This document shows positions 1 to 9,484 of a stretch of 64,000 bases of DNA, in pieces. Numbering within the stretch: the first letter of the stretch is position 1; every line of letters starts with the position of its first letter. This stretch comes from Micromonospora chalcea (GTDB lineage: Bacteria; Actinomycetota; Actinomycetes; Mycobacteriales; Micromonosporaceae). The translations under genes and the position numbers were made by a program. The stretch lies in the NCBI RefSeq assembly GCF_002926165.1, contig NZ_MAGP01000107.1:1-64000 (forward strand). Reading direction: 5' to 3'. Under the pieces are notes generated by a model. It saw only the letters and a list, made by a program, of their open reading frames with translations, was not told where the DNA came from and searched no databases.

Positions 1-98
1 CACCGGGCCCCCATTTCGCCGCCCGCCACCCGTTGGGTCCCCGGTTCGCCACCCGTCGAGCCGCCCGAGACACCACGGGCGTCAGAGGCCCGCCCGCA

Positions 99-229
99 AA
101 CACCCATCGCGTTCCACTCGTCGCCAGATCCAGCCCCGAGTGGAACGCCATGGGTGTCTCAAGGCCCTTATGACACCCATGGTGTTCCACTCGTCGTGAG
201 CGCTGCCTGTGGGTGGCACGCTATGGGTG
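99..229. repeat. Four alternating copies of a 22-nt inverted element
   Basis: Copies sit at 99-120 (+), 137-158 (-), 172-193 (+) and a degenerate one at about 212-229 (-). The shared core is CACCCATnGCGTTCCACTCG. The second and third copies pair over 22 positions with a single C/T difference around a 13-nt loop, and the first and second can also pair, so two mutually exclusive hairpins are possible. The array lies downstream of the aldo/keto reductase gene (minus strand). Confidence 0.7.
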
Positions 230-369
230 CCTGACGCGTGGGCGAGCCTTGATGGGGCGCAGGCCGCGCCGGCGCGCCCCCAACCGAGGGCGCACAGTCC
301 ACGTGCGGGCGGAGCCGAACGCGTGGGTGAGCTGAGCGCGCGGGCAGCCCGGTGTGCGCAGGCCCAAAC

Positions 370-522
370 GGGTGAGCACACGCCCCGACGCACACACCCG
401 ACACACGAGCACACGCCCCGACGCGCCAGCACACGCCCGGCGTGCAGGCCCGAGCGCGCCAGCACACGCCCCGACGTGCAAGCCCGAGCGCGCCAGCACA
501 CGCCCGACGTGCAAGCCCGAGC
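370..522. repeat. 33-34 nt tandem repeat array
   Basis: Three good units at 423-455, 456-489 and 490-522 share GCGCCAGCACACGCCC followed by a GACGTGCAAGCCCGAGC-like tail. Degenerate units built on GAGCACACGCCCCGACGC extend left to about 370. The array ends about 16 bases before the stop codon of the aldo/keto reductase gene. The frames through it are open only because of base composition, so I do not call a gene here. Confidence 0.65.
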
Positions 523-538
523 GCGCGGGCGCGGACAG

Positions 539-1483
539 TCAGAGGATGGCGTCCAAGGCGGCCAGGTCCTCGTCGGACGGCTGCCACGTGCCGGCTTCGG
601 CGTTCGCCTTCACCTGGTCGGGAGTGGTGGCGCCGGCGATCACGGACGTCACCGCGGGACGGGCCGCCAGGCCGCCGATGGCCACGTGCAGCATGCTGAT
701 GCCGCGCTCGGCCGCGTACGCATCGATCGCCTCGATGACGTCCCAGCGCGCGGCGGCCAGCCGCTCGGCGTACCGGCCGCCGCCGGCCAGCCGGCTACCG
801 GCCGGGGGCGCCTCGCCGCGCTTGTACTTGCCGGTGAGCAGCCCGTTGGCCAGCGGGAAGAACGGCAGCATGCCGAGGCCGAACCGCTCGCACGCCGGGA
901 TCACCTCGGCCTCCACCCCGCGTTCCACCAGCGAGTAGTGGTTCTGCGCGGAGATGAACCGGGTACGCCCCTGCGACGACGCGGTCCAGTCGGCGTCGGC
1001 GATCTGCCAGCCGGCGAAGTTGGAGTTGCCCAGGTAGCGCACCTTGCCGGCGGTCACCAGGTCGTCGAGCGCGGCGAGCGTCTCGTCGATCGGGGTGCCC
1101 GGGTCGGGCTCGTGCATCTGGTACAGGTCGATGTGGTCGGTGCCGAGCCGGCGCAGCGACGCCTCGACGGCGCGGGCGATGTAGCGGCGGGCACCCCGGG
1201 CGTCGTGGTCCGGCCCGTTCGCGCCGTGCATGTCCATGCCGAACTTGGTGGCCACCACCACGTCGTCGCGGCGGCCTTTGAGCGCCTGGCCGAGCAGTTC
1301 CTCGGAGGCGCCCTGCGGCTCGCCGTAGATGTCGGCGGTGTCGAAGAAGTTGATCCCGGCGTCGAGGGCGGCGTCGACCACCGCCCGGGTGCCGTCGAGG
1401 TCGAGTTTGCGGCCGAAGTTGTTGCAGCCGATGCCGACCACTGACACCACGAGCCCGGAGTCGCCCAGCCGGCGATAGGTCAT
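539..1483 (-). CDS. Aldo/keto reductase
   Basis: A 314-aa cytosolic NADPH-dependent oxidoreductase of the aldo/keto reductase superfamily (TIM barrel). The family residues are visible: Asp in FFDTADIYG, the adjacent Tyr, Lys in VVATKFG and His in YQMHEPDPG. The end of the protein (VIAGATTPDQVKANAEA) matches the cofactor-binding region of YajO/voltage-gated-channel-beta-like members. The start MTYRRLGDSGL is chosen because it is the usual family N-terminus; the frame is open 99 bases further upstream but that stretch is arginine/proline-rich and atypical. Substrate unknown. It stands 55 bases downstream of the ABC-F gene on the same strand. Confidence 0.9.
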   Translation of the reverse strand: MTYRRLGDSGLVVSVVGIGCNNFGRKLDLDGTRAVVDAALDAGINFFDTADIYGEPQGASEELLGQALKGRRDDVVVATKFGMDMHGANGPDHDARGARRYIARAVEASLRRLGTDHIDLYQMHEPDPGTPIDETLAALDDLVTAGKVRYLGNSNFAGWQIADADWTASSQGRTRFISAQNHYSLVERGVEAEVIPACERFGLGMLPFFPLANGLLTGKYKRGEAPPAGSRLAGGGRYAERLAAARWDVIEAIDAYAAERGISMLHVAIGGLAARPAVTSVIAGATTPDQVKANAEAGTWQPSDEDLAALDAIL

Positions 1484-1538
1484 CTCACTCACGAGATCCA
1501 CCCTATGCCCGCTCCCCGGGGCCCACCCGGGGAGCGGC

Positions 1539-3218
1539 TCAGGCCACGTCCCAGACCGGTTCCGGCGTCTCCACCACGTCACCGTCGCCCCGGAACAGCA
1601 CGAACCGGTCGAAGGTACGGGTGAACCACCTGTCGTGGGTGACCGCGACGACAGTTCCCTCGAACGCGGTCAGCCCGGCTTCCAGCGCCTCGGCCGAGGC
1701 CAGGTCGAGGTTGTCGGTGGGCTCGTCGAGCAGCAGCAGCGTCGCCCCGGACAGTTCCAGCAGCAGCACCAGGTAGAGGGGCAGCTGACCGCCGGAGAGC
1801 GTGCCGAACCGCTGGTCGCCCTGCCCGGCCAGCTCGTACCGGGACAGCGCCGCCATGGCCGCGTGCCGGTCCATGCCGGCCCGGTGCTCGTCGCCGCGCC
1901 ACAGCACCTCGACCAGCGTCTTCGCCATCAGCTCGGGGCGGTCGTGGGTCTGCGAGAAGTGCCCGGGCCGCACCCGCGCGCCGAGCCGGACCACGCCGCC
2001 GTGCGCGACCGGCGCGAGCGCGGCGGCGCCGTCGACCGGGGTGTTGCCCGGCTCCGGGTCGGTGCCGCCGCGGGCCAGCAGGCGCAGGAAGTGCGACTTG
2101 CCGGTGCCGTTCGCGCCGAGCACCGCGACCCGGTCGCCGTACCAGAGTTCCAGGTCGAACGGGTACGTCAGGCCGTCCAGCTCCAACTGCTCGGCGATCA
2201 CCGCGCGCTTGCCGGTCCGTCCGCCGGTCAGGCGCATCCGGATGTCCTGGTCCTTCGGGGGTACGGGCGGCGGCCCGGCCTCCTCGAACTTGCGCAGCCG
2301 GGTCTGCGCGGCCTGGTAGCGGGACGCCATCCCGTCGTTGTACGCGGCCTTCTGCTTGTACATCAGCATCAGCTCGCGCAGCTTCTGGTGCTCCTCGTCC
2401 CAGCGTTTGCGCAGCTCGTCGAGGCGGGCGTGCCGGGCGACCCGGGCGTCGTGCCAGCTCGCGAAGCCGCCCGGGTGCACCCAGGCGCTGCCGCCCTCCA
2501 CCGCGACGACCCGGTCGGCGGTCTGGGCCAGCAGTTCCCGGTCGTGTGAGACGTACAGCACGGACTTGGCCGACTCGCGCAGCCGCCCCTCCAGCCAGCG
2601 TTTGCCGGGTACGTCGAGGAAGTTGTCCGGCTCGTCGAGCAGCAGCACCTCGTCCGGGCCGCGCAGCAGCAGTTCCAGCGCGAAGCGTTTCTGCTGGCCG
2701 CCGGAGAGCGTGCGGACCGGCCGGTCCCGGGCGCTGTCCCACGGCAGGTCCAGCACGATGGTGGCGACGGTGTCGAAGAGGACCTCCGCGTCGTAACCGC
2801 CGGTCTCGCCCCAGGCGGCGAGCGCCTCGGCGTACGCGAGCTGGGCCTTGGCGGCGGCGGAGCTGTACTTGCCGCGGACCTCGGCCGCGCGCATGGCCGC
2901 CTCGGTCTCGGCGAGCCGCCGCCCGGCGTCGCGCAGCGCGGGCGGGGCGAGGGAGAGCGCCAGATCGGCGAGCGTGGACTCGTCGCCGATCATGCCGATG
3001 AACTGCCGCATCACGCCCAGCCCGCCGGAGCGCGCGATCGCGCCGGTCTTCACCGGCAGGTCACCGGCGACCATCCGCAGCAGCGTGGTCTTGCCGGCGC
3101 CGTTCGGGCCGACCAGCGCCACCTTGGCACCCTCACCGACCCGGAACGAGACGTCGCTGAACAGCTCACGCCCGTCCGGGAGGATGTGCCCGACCGCTGC
3201 CACGTCCACGTATCCCAC
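1539..3218 (-). CDS. ABC-F family ATPase
   Basis: A 559-aa protein with two ABC ATPase cassettes and no membrane segments, the ABC-F layout, whose members act on the ribosome (translation factors or antibiotic target protection). First cassette: Walker A GPNGAGKTT near residue 38 and signature LSGGQQKR. Second: GANGTGKSH and LSGGQLPLY, followed by LLLDEPTDNLD. A charged linker (RKRWDEEHQKLRELMLMYKQ) lies between the cassettes, as expected for the ABC-F tRNA-interaction linker. Which subfamily it belongs to, and whether it confers resistance, cannot be told from sequence alone. Same strand as the aldo/keto reductase and the methyltransferase gene. Confidence 0.88.
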   Translation of the reverse strand: MGYVDVAAVGHILPDGRELFSDVSFRVGEGAKVALVGPNGAGKTTLLRMVAGDLPVKTGAIARSGGLGVMRQFIGMIGDESTLADLALSLAPPALRDAGRRLAETEAAMRAAEVRGKYSSAAAKAQLAYAEALAAWGETGGYDAEVLFDTVATIVLDLPWDSARDRPVRTLSGGQQKRFALELLLRGPDEVLLLDEPDNFLDVPGKRWLEGRLRESAKSVLYVSHDRELLAQTADRVVAVEGGSAWVHPGGFASWHDARVARHARLDELRKRWDEEHQKLRELMLMYKQKAAYNDGMASRYQAAQTRLRKFEEAGPPPVPPKDQDIRMRLTGGRTGKRAVIAEQLELDGLTYPFDLELWYGDRVAVLGANGTGKSHFLRLLARGGTDPEPGNTPVDGAAALAPVAHGGVVRLGARVRPGHFSQTHDRPELMAKTLVEVLWRGDEHRAGMDRHAAMAALSRYELAGQGDQRFGTLSGGQLPLYLVLLLELSGATLLLLDEPTDNLDLASAEALEAGLTAFEGTVVAVTHDRWFTRTFDRFVLFRGDGDVVETPEPVWDVA

Positions 3219-3259
3219 GCGGGCATCCTGCCCGAGCCGGGCCGCTGGACGACACCGGA

Positions 3260-3865
3260 TTACCGGGTGACGCGCAGCACCCGGTAGCCCTTCTGGCTGG
3301 CGTGCCGCTCGACGGACCAGCCCTGCTCTACCAGCCAGCGGTGCAGCGAGTCGCCGCCGAGGTGCCGGGCGACGACGAGCCAGGCCACGCCGTCCGGGGC
3401 GAGCCGGGGCAGCCAGCGCCGCAGCAGGCCGTGCAGTTCCGGTTTGCCGATGTGGATGGGCGGGTTGGACCAGATCTGCGTGAAGGTGACGTCGGCCGGC
3501 AGCTCGTCGGGCGCGACGGCGCGTACCCGGTCGGCGGCGCCGACCCTTGCCGCGTTGGCGGTGGTGAGGGCGCGGGCCCGCTCGTTGACGTCCACGGCCC
3601 AGACGGTGGCCTCCGGCGCGACAGTGGCGAGGACGCAGGTGATCGGGCCGAAGCCGCAGCCGATGTCGAGCAGCGCGCCGGTGACGTCGGCGGCCGGCAG
3701 GTCGGCCTTGCGCAGCAGCACGGCGGTGCCGGGGTCGAGCCGGTCGGCGGAGAAGACGCCACCGGCCGAGCCGAGCGTGTAGTCGCGCCCGGCGACTGTG
3801 AACTCGACCTCGCGCGGGCGGGCCGGGGCCGAGGGCTCAGCGGTGAAGTAGTGGTCGCCGGTCAC
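3260..3865 (-). CDS. RsmC-like class I SAM methyltransferase
   Basis: A 201-aa methyltransferase with the SAM-binding motif LLDIGCGFGPI, acidic motif II (VWAVDVNERA) and catalytic-site motif SNPPIHIG. The combination is typical of the 'methyltransferase small domain' family that includes 16S rRNA (guanine-N2) methyltransferase RsmC, so an RNA target is likely. I choose the GTG at 3863-3865 (VTGDHYFTAEP) because the preceding 35 codons look like intergenic sequence and overlap the promoter area of the divergent gene at 3991; no strong ribosome binding site decides the start. E. coli RsmC is longer because of an N-terminal duplicated domain that is missing here, as in other actinobacterial homologues. 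Confidence 0.82.
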   Translation of the reverse strand: MTGDHYFTAEPSAPARPREVEFTVAGRDYTLGSAGGVFSADRLDPGTAVLLRKADLPAADVTGALLDIGCGFGPITCVLATVAPEATVWAVDVNERARALTTANAARVGAADRVRAVAPDELPADVTFTQIWSNPPIHIGKPELHGLLRRWLPRLAPDGVAWLVVARHLGGDSLHRWLVEQGWSVERHASQKGYRVLRVTR

Positions 3866-3990
3866 GCAGGCATTCTCGCACCGGGCCGGGGCGGTTCCGG
3901 CAACGGTGTCAGGGGCGGAGCCGGACGCCACTCCGCCAGAATTTCCCGATATTACCCCTGAAAGGGACAATCAGTCCTACTCTATGCCAC

Positions 3991-5202
3991 ATGGTGTACC
4001 GGTACGAGTCCGATGAGGACGCCTTCCTGGAGTACCCGAAGCCCGGGTCGGCCCCGCACGGGCCCGCAGCCACGACGCCGCCGCCCGCGGGTCCGTCACG
4101 CTCCCGGTTCCCCACGCCGTCGCTGCCCCCGCCGCCGCGCCCGCAACCGGCGCTGCCGCCGGCCGGCGCGGCCGGGCAGGACGACCCCGACGGACAGGCG
4201 GTGGCGGACGACACCCGCGCACCTGCTCCGGCGCCACCGGCCCCGGCGCCGACACCGGGACGGCCCGCGCCACCACGGGAGCCGTCCCCGGTGCCGCAGC
4301 CCGCGCCACCCATGCCCGCGCCCGTACCGGCGGCGACGAACCGGCCGACAGTGCCGATCCCCGCCAACCCGACCGCCCGCGCCGGCGACGTCTCCGAACT
4401 GCCCCGGGCCCGGCGCGCCGACCGCCGCAACGGCGGCAGCCGGTTCTGGCAGGCGCTCGTCGGTGGCGCCGCCGTACTGCTGCTGCTCTCGCTCACCGGG
4501 CTCGCCGTCGCGGCGCTGCTGGACGAGCGGACGGCCACGCCGTCCGCCGGCCAGCCGACCCCGCAGCCGAGCGAGTCGAGCACCCCGGCCGGCGGCACCG
4601 ACCTGGACTCCCGGGACACCGACCAGGCGACGCTCACCGCCAAGGAGGTCTTCCCGACCAAGGACCTGGTGCTCACCGACGGGAAGCCGGCGTACCGGGT
4701 GCTCAAGACCCAGGCCAGTACGAAGTGTCAGGTCGCGGCCACCGGCGAGATCGCCGACCTGCTGGTCCGGCTCGGCTGCAACCAGGTCGTGCGGGGCACG
4801 CTCCGCTCCCCCGACGGCGACCACCTGATCACCGCCGGTCTGTTCAACCTCACCGACGTGGCCACCGCCCAGCGGGTACGCGACCGCATCCGGCCGCTGC
4901 TCGACGCGCGCCAGGGACGGTTCCGTGGCATGGCGGCGGGCGACGACACCGAGGTGGTGGAGATGGCCGCGGCCCGGGTCGCCTGGCAGGTACGCGGACA
5001 CTACGTCGCCTACTGCCTGGTCACGCGCGCCGACGGGGAACGCATCCCCAGCGACGACGCAGCCGCCCGCGAGATCATGTACGACATGGTCGAGCTGCAC
5101 CTCAACCGGGCTGTGCTGGACCGTCGTGCGGCGGCCGGAACGGCCGGGCAGCCCGACGCGGAGTCGGCCGGGGACAGCGCCGGTCAGCGGGGCACCGACT
5201 GA
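3991..5202 (+). CDS. Proline-rich membrane-anchored hypothetical protein
   Basis: A 403-aa protein of unknown function. Residues 1-135 are a low-complexity Pro/Ala-rich cytoplasmic region starting MVYRYESDEDAFLEYP. One membrane segment follows at about residues 153-176 (LVGGAAVLLLLSLTGLAVAALL), then an extracellular domain of about 220 aa with a Cys pair (STKCQVA, RLGCNQVV). The layout is a type II (N-in) anchored protein. It is the only plus-strand gene in the first 43 kb, divergent from the methyltransferase gene and convergent with truA, its stop only 7 bases from the truA stop. Probably conserved in Micromonosporaceae, but I do not recognise a named family. Confidence 0.8.
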   Translation: MVYRYESDEDAFLEYPKPGSAPHGPAATTPPPAGPSRSRFPTPSLPPPPRPQPALPPAGAAGQDDPDGQAVADDTRAPAPAPPAPAPTPGRPAPPREPSPVPQPAPPMPAPVPAATNRPTVPIPANPTARAGDVSELPRARRADRRNGGSRFWQALVGGAAVLLLLSLTGLAVAALLDERTATPSAGQPTPQPSESSTPAGGTDLDSRDTDQATLTAKEVFPTKDLVLTDGKPAYRVLKTQASTKCQVAATGEIADLLVRLGCNQVVRGTLRSPDGDHLITAGLFNLTDVATAQRVRDRIRPLLDARQGRFRGMAAGDDTEVVEMAAARVAWQVRGHYVAYCLVTRADGERIPSDDAAAREIMYDMVELHLNRAVLDRRAAAGTAGQPDAESAGDSAGQRGTD

Positions 5203-5209
5203 CCTCCGG

Positions 5210-6043
5210 TCAGCCCTCGGCCACCGGCACCCGCAACCGGCGGGTCAGATCGGCGCGGCGGGCGTACTCGGCCGGGTCGGCCGGGTAGCCCACAGCGACC
5301 AGGGCGAGGCCGTGCGCGGGCGCCACTGTCACCTCGCTGGAGCGCTCACGCCGGGTCAGCAGGCCGGCCGGCCACTGCACCGGCCGCCGCCCGTCCCCGG
5401 CCACCAGCATCGCCCCGACCAGGCTGCGCACCATGTTCTGGCAGAACGCGTCGGCCTGCACGGTGGCGACCAGGATCCCGTCCGGGTCGCGCCGCCAGTC
5501 CAGCCGGGTCACCTCGCGCAGCGTGGTGGCGTTCTCCTTGCGCCGGCAGTACGCGGCGAAGTCGTGCTCGCCCACCAGCCCGGCCGCGGCGGCGTTCAGC
5601 GCCGCGAGGTCCAGCGGCTTCGGCCAGGCCAGGGTGTCCCGGCGGCGCAGCGGCTCGGCGCCCCAGGGGGCGTCGGTGACCCGGTACTCGTAGCGCCGGA
5701 ACGTGGCCGAGAAGCGGGCGTCGAAGTCGGCCGGCACCTCGGTCATGGCGCGTACCCGCACATCCGGCGGGAGGAGCCGGGCCAGCCGGCGCAGCAGCCG
5801 CCCCTCGTGCTCCCGCCACACCGCGGCGGGCAGGTCGAGGTGGCAGACCTGCCCGGTGGCGTGCACCCCGGCGTCGGTACGCCCGGCCACCGTCAGGCCG
5901 GTCGCCGTGCCCGCGCCGAGCACCAGGTCCAGCGTCTGCATGAGCACGCCGGCCACGGTGCGCCGGGTCGGCTGGGGCGCCCAGCCGGAGAAGTCCGTGC
6001 CGTCGTACGAGACGTCCAGCCGCAGCCGGATCCGCTCGTCCAC
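5210..6043 (-). CDS. truA: tRNA pseudouridine(38-40) synthase TruA
   Basis: A 277-aa enzyme that isomerises uridines 38-40 in the tRNA anticodon arm. It has the TruA N-terminus RLRLDVSYDGTDFSGW and the catalytic motif GRTDAGVHATGQV containing the nucleophilic Asp. The start is the GTG at 6041-6043, set by a full AGGAGG Shine-Dalgarno 7 bases upstream; the frame is open another 318 bases but overlaps rplQ. It follows rplQ by 70 bases, the usual bacterial rpoA-rplQ-truA order, and is probably transcribed with the alpha operon. Confidence 0.96.
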   Translation of the reverse strand: MDERIRLRLDVSYDGTDFSGWAPQPTRRTVAGVLMQTLDLVLGAGTATGLTVAGRTDAGVHATGQVCHLDLPAAVWREHEGRLLRRLARLLPPDVRVRAMTEVPADFDARFSATFRRYEYRVTDAPWGAEPLRRRDTLAWPKPLDLAALNAAAAGLVGEHDFAAYCRRKENATTLREVTRLDWRRDPDGILVATVQADAFCQNMVRSLVGAMLVAGDGRRPVQWPAGLLTRRERSSEVTVAPAHGLALVAVGYPADPAEYARRADLTRRLRVPVAEG

Positions 6044-6113
6044 CTCGTACCTCCTGTCGACGGCGACGGGCCCGGCACCCCCGAGGGGATGCCGGGCCCG
6101 GTCGAGCCTGATC

Positions 6114-6674
6114 TCAGGCCTTGTCGTTCTCGGTGGCCTCGTCGCTGTCCTCACGGGCGGCGGCGGTGTCACCCGACGCGGAGACCGGGGCCTCGGCGTC
6201 CTGGTCGCCCTCGCTGGAGCGCGGCTTCTCCTCGGCCGGGGCCAGGGCCTCGACCTTGTCCTGCTGCGCGGCCTTGCGGGCGGCGGTCTTCTTGTTCGCC
6301 TTCGGCTCGGCGACCTGAAGCTCCTCCACCAGCTCGATGATCGCCATCGGAGCGGCGTCACCCTTGCGCGGACCGGTCTTCACGATCCGGGTGTAGCCAC
6401 CGTTGCGGTTGGCGTACCGGGGCGCGATCTGGTCGAACAGGGCGTAGACCACGTCCTTGTCCTTGACGACGCCCAGCACCCGGCGACGCGAGGCGAGGTC
6501 GCCGCGCTTGGCCTTGGTGATGAGCTGCTCGGCCAGCGGACGCAGCCGCCGGGCCTTCGTCTCGGTGGTCTGGATCTTGCCGTGCTGGAACAGCGCGGTG
6601 GCCAGGTTGGCCAGCATCAGCCGCTCGTGCGCGGGGCTGCCGCCGAGGCGGGGGCCCTTGGTGGGCGTGGGCAT
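6114..6674 (-). CDS. rplQ: 50S ribosomal protein L17
   Basis: 186 aa starting [20 protein letters not shown], the L17 signature. The conserved domain ends near residue 120; the remaining 65 residues are an acidic/alanine-rich tail ([10 protein letters not shown]...EATENDKA) longer than in E. coli L17 but common in actinobacteria. AGGAG lies 8 bases before the ATG. Last ribosomal gene of the alpha operon, 34 bases after rpoA. Confidence 0.98.
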   Translation of the reverse strand: MPTPTKGPRLGGSPAHERLMLANLATALFQHGKIQTTETKARRLRPLAEQLITKAKRGDLASRRRVLGVVKDKDVVYALFDQIAPRYANRNGGYTRIVKTGPRKGDAAPMAIIELVEELQVAEPKANKKTAARKAAQQDKVEALAPAEEKPRSSEGDQDAEAPVSASGDTAAAREDSDEATENDKA

Positions 6675-6708
6675 GCTTGGTGCTCCTCAGGTGTGGCGGC
6701 AGCGCGGA

Positions 6709-7731
6709 CTAGAGCTGCTCGGTCTCGCGGTAGTCGTCGGTGTCGTAGTCCGCCTCACCGAAGGCGTCCACGACGTGCGCCGGGTCGAAGTTCGGAGCCG
6801 AGTCCTTCAGCCCCAGGCCCATCCCGGCGAGCTTCATCTTGACCTCGTCGATCGACTTCTGGCCGAAGTTGCGGATGTCGAGGAGGTCGGCCTCGGTACG
6901 CCCGATGAGCTCACCAACGGAGTTGATGCCCTCGCGCTTGAGGCAGTTGTAGGAGCGGACGGTCAGGTCCAGCTCCTCGATCGGCAGGGCCAGGTCGGCC
7001 GCCAGCTGGGCGTCCTGCGGGGACGGCCCGATGTCGATGCCCTCAGCGGTCTCGTCCAGCTCACGGGCGAGCCCGAACAGCTCCACCAGCGTCGAGCCGG
7101 CCGAGGCCAGCGCGGTACGCGGGCCCATCGACGGCTTGGTCTCGACGTCGATGATCAGCCGGTCGAAGTCGGTCCGCTGCTCGACACGGGTCGCCTCGAC
7201 CCGGTACGTCACCTTGAGCACCGGCGAGTAGATCGAGTCGACCGGGATCCGGCCGATCTCGGCGCCCGCCTGCTTGTTCTGCGCCGCGGTGACGTAGCCG
7301 CGACCCCGCTCGACGGTCAGCTCCATGTCGAGCCGGCCCTTGCCGTTGAGGGTGGCGAGCTTCAGGTCCGGGTTGTGCACCGAGACACCGGCCGGGGGCT
7401 GGATGTCGCCGGCGGTCACGTCGCCCGGGCCCTGCTTGCGCAGGTACATGCTGACCGGCTCGTCGTGCTCGGAGCTGACGCACAGCTCCTTGATGTTCAT
7501 GACGAGCTCGACCACGTCCTCCTTGACCCCGGGGATCGTGGTGAACTCGTGCAGCACACCGTCGATCTTGATCGAGGTGACCGCCGCACCGGGGATGGAG
7601 GACAGCAGCGTACGCCGCAGCGAGTTGCCCAGCGTGTAGCCGAAGCCGGGCTCCAGCGGCTCGATGGTGAACCGGGAGCGGGTCTCGTTGATCGACTCTT
7701 CGGAGAGAGACGGTCGCTGGCTGATGAGCAT
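6709..7731 (-). CDS. rpoA: RNA polymerase alpha subunit
   Basis: 340-aa alpha subunit. The N-terminal assembly domain carries [20 protein letters not shown]. The C-terminal domain, which contacts UP elements and activators, carries [19 protein letters not shown] and [13 protein letters not shown]. Full length and intact. A purine run (GAAGAGAAGAG) precedes the ATG. It lies between rpsD and rplQ, as in most bacteria. Confidence 0.99.
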   Translation of the reverse strand: MLISQRPSLSEESINETRSRFTIEPLEPGFGYTLGNSLRRTLLSSIPGAAVTSIKIDGVLHEFTTIPGVKEDVVELVMNIKELCVSSEHDEPVSMYLRKQGPGDVTAGDIQPPAGVSVHNPDLKLATLNGKGRLDMELTVERGRGYVTAAQNKQAGAEIGRIPVDSIYSPVLKVTYRVEATRVEQRTDFDRLIIDVETKPSMGPRTALASAGSTLVELFGLARELDETAEGIDIGPSPQDAQLAADLALPIEELDLTVRSYNCLKREGINSVGELIGRTEADLLDIRNFGQKSIDEVKMKLAGMGLGLKDSAPNFDPAHVVDAFGEADYDTDDYRETEQL

Positions 7732-7826
7732 CTTTTCTCTTCTCTTCCGGGGCGCCCGCTATTTGACGCCCGCGACACAACTGTTCCGGTGGCCCGCCCC
7801 GGAGGACGGGCCACCGCAACGAGCCC

Positions 7827-8453
7827 TTACTTGGAGTAGAGCTCGACGATCAGCTGCTCCTGGACCTGGGTGTCGATCACCTGGCGGGCCGGGAGCGAGT
7901 GCACGAGGATCTTCAGCTGGCTCGGGATCGCCTCCAGCCACGCCGGAACGGTCCGCGAGCCGGCCTCACCCTGCGCCACGAGGAACGGGGTGAGCTCCTT
8001 GCTCTTGGCACGCACCTCGACGATGTCGTGCTCCTTGACCCGGTACGACGGGATGTCGACCTTCTTGCCGTTCACCGTGAAGTGGCCGTGCTTGACCAGC
8101 TGGCGGGCCATGTCCCGGGACTTGGCGTAGCCGGCCCGGTAGACCACGTTGTCCAGCCGCGACTCGAGGATCTGCAGCAGGACCTCGCCGGTCTTGGCCT
8201 CCTTGCTCACGGCCTCTTCGTAGTAGCCGCGGAACTGCTTCTCCAGCACGCCGTAGACACGACGGGCCTTCTGCTTCTCACGAAGCTGGAGCAGGTACTC
8301 CGTCTCCTTCGTGCGGCCGCGGCCGTGCTGCCCGGGCGGGAACGGCCGGGACTCGAACGGGCACTTCGGGCCATCGCACTTGCTGCCCTTGAGGAACAGC
8401 TTCATCTTCTCCCGCCGGCAACGGCGGCAGTCAGCACCGGTGTAACGAGCCAT
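7827..8453 (-). CDS. rpsD: 30S ribosomal protein S4
   Basis: 208 aa, with the S4 RNA-binding domain around SRLDNVVYRAGYAKSRDMAR. This is the zinc-binding (C+) form: Cys residues at about 9, 12, 26 and 31 (CRRC, KCDGPKC). Primary 16S-binding protein. It sits in the alpha operon between rpsK and rpoA, with 95 bases before rpoA. Confidence 0.98.
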   Translation of the reverse strand: MARYTGADCRRCRREKMKLFLKGSKCDGPKCPFESRPFPPGQHGRGRTKETEYLLQLREKQKARRVYGVLEKQFRGYYEEAVSKEAKTGEVLLQILESRLDNVVYRAGYAKSRDMARQLVKHGHFTVNGKKVDIPSYRVKEHDIVEVRAKSKELTPFLVAQGEAGSRTVPAWLEAIPSQLKILVHSLPARQVIDTQVQEQLIVELYSK

Positions 8454-8467
8454 CTCTCTCTAACCTC

Positions 8468-8875
8468 TCAGACCCGGCGACGCTTCGGCGGACGGCACCC
8501 GTTGTGCGGCTGCGGCGTGACGTCGGAGATCTGCCCGACCTCGAGGCCCACTGCCTGCAGCGAACGGATGGCGGTCTCCCGGCCGGAGCCGGGGCCCTTG
8601 ACGAACACGTCGACCTTGCGCATGCCGTGCTCCATCGCGCGGCGCGCGGCGGCCTCGGCGGCGAGCTGCGCGGCGAACGGAGTCGACTTGCGGGAGCCCT
8701 TGAAGCCGACCTGGCCGGAGGAGGCCCAGGAGATGACCGCACCGGTCGGGTCCGTGATGGACACGATGGTGTTGTTGAAGGTGCTCTTGATGTGCGCCTG
8801 CCCGTGGGCGACGTTCTTGCGTTCCTTGCGCCGGACCTTCTTGACGGCGGCTCCGGCACGAGCCTTCGGTGGCAT
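8468..8875 (-). CDS. rpsK: 30S ribosomal protein S11
   Basis: 135 aa with the S11 core ([39 protein letters not shown]) and the conserved C-terminus [16 protein letters not shown]. Full length. 14 bases upstream of rpsD and 18 downstream of rpsM. Confidence 0.98.
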   Translation of the reverse strand: MPPKARAGAAVKKVRRKERKNVAHGQAHIKSTFNNTIVSITDPTGAVISWASSGQVGFKGSRKSTPFAAQLAAEAAARRAMEHGMRKVDVFVKGPGSGRETAIRSLQAVGLEVGQISDVTPQPHNGCRPPKRRRV

Positions 8876-8893
8876 AAGTCTGTGCGCTCCTAG

Positions 8894-9274
8894 TTACTTC
8901 TTGCCGGGCTTCTTCTTGCCGGCCACGGTCCGCTTCGGGCCCTTCCGGGTCCGCGCGTTGGTCTTCGTGCGCTGACCACGCACGGGCAGACCGCGGCGGT
9001 GCCGGATACCGGCGTAGCAGCCGATCTCGACCTTGCGGCGGATGTCAGCGGCGACCTCGCGGCGCAGGTCGCCTTCAACCTTGTAGTTGCCCTCGATGTG
9101 GTTCCGGAGCTCGACGAGCTCCTCGTCCGTGAGGTCCCGAACGCGCTTGTCCGGCGAGATGCCGGTCGCGGCGAGCGTCTCCAGGGCGCGGGTGCGACCG
9201 ACCCCGAAGATGTAGGTGAGCGCGATCTCCATCCGCTTCTCGCGGGGGAGATCCACGCCGACTAGACGTGCCAT
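8894..9274 (-). CDS. rpsM: 30S ribosomal protein S13
   Basis: 126 aa starting [20 protein letters not shown], ending in the basic tail [19 protein letters not shown]. The frame is open 49 codons further upstream, but that stretch is intergenic in character and [10 protein letters not shown] is the invariant S13 start. Confidence 0.98.
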   Translation of the reverse strand: MARLVGVDLPREKRMEIALTYIFGVGRTRALETLAATGISPDKRVRDLTDEELVELRNHIEGNYKVEGDLRREVAADIRRKVEIGCYAGIRHRRGLPVRGQRTKTNARTRKGPKRTVAGKKKPGKK

Positions 9275-9484
9275 GTGCGGGCGTACTCCTCGTGATGTTG
9301 TGGCGGAGGTGTGGACCCGTCCCACCCCGCTACCCGACCCTCCCTGTCCTTCCGGCGACGAACGCCGGCGACCGGGACGGGTCGCTGCCCGAGCGGGCCC
9401 CGGCCTCCGACCGGGGGTCAACCACGAGGGGGTACGCGCTGCGCGCCCGACCGCGGCTGGGACGAGTTGGTGATGTGTGGGGCG

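Larger units (their letters stand above)
1..538. other. Non-coding, repeat-rich intergenic region
   Basis: No open frame here has a protein-like composition; those present are arginine/cysteine/histidine-rich low-complexity translations of GC-rich DNA. It holds the two repeat arrays listed separately and the 3' flank of the aldo/keto reductase gene. Confidence 0.6.

Noticed and set aside
420..525. CRISPR-like array in the 33-34 nt repeats
   Set aside because: The units are contiguous tandem repeats with no unique spacers, and no cas genes are nearby.
209..1444. 411-codon plus-strand open frame over the repeats and the aldo/keto reductase gene
   Set aside because: It is the antisense shadow of the reductase, with no family resemblance; long antisense frames are expected at this GC content.
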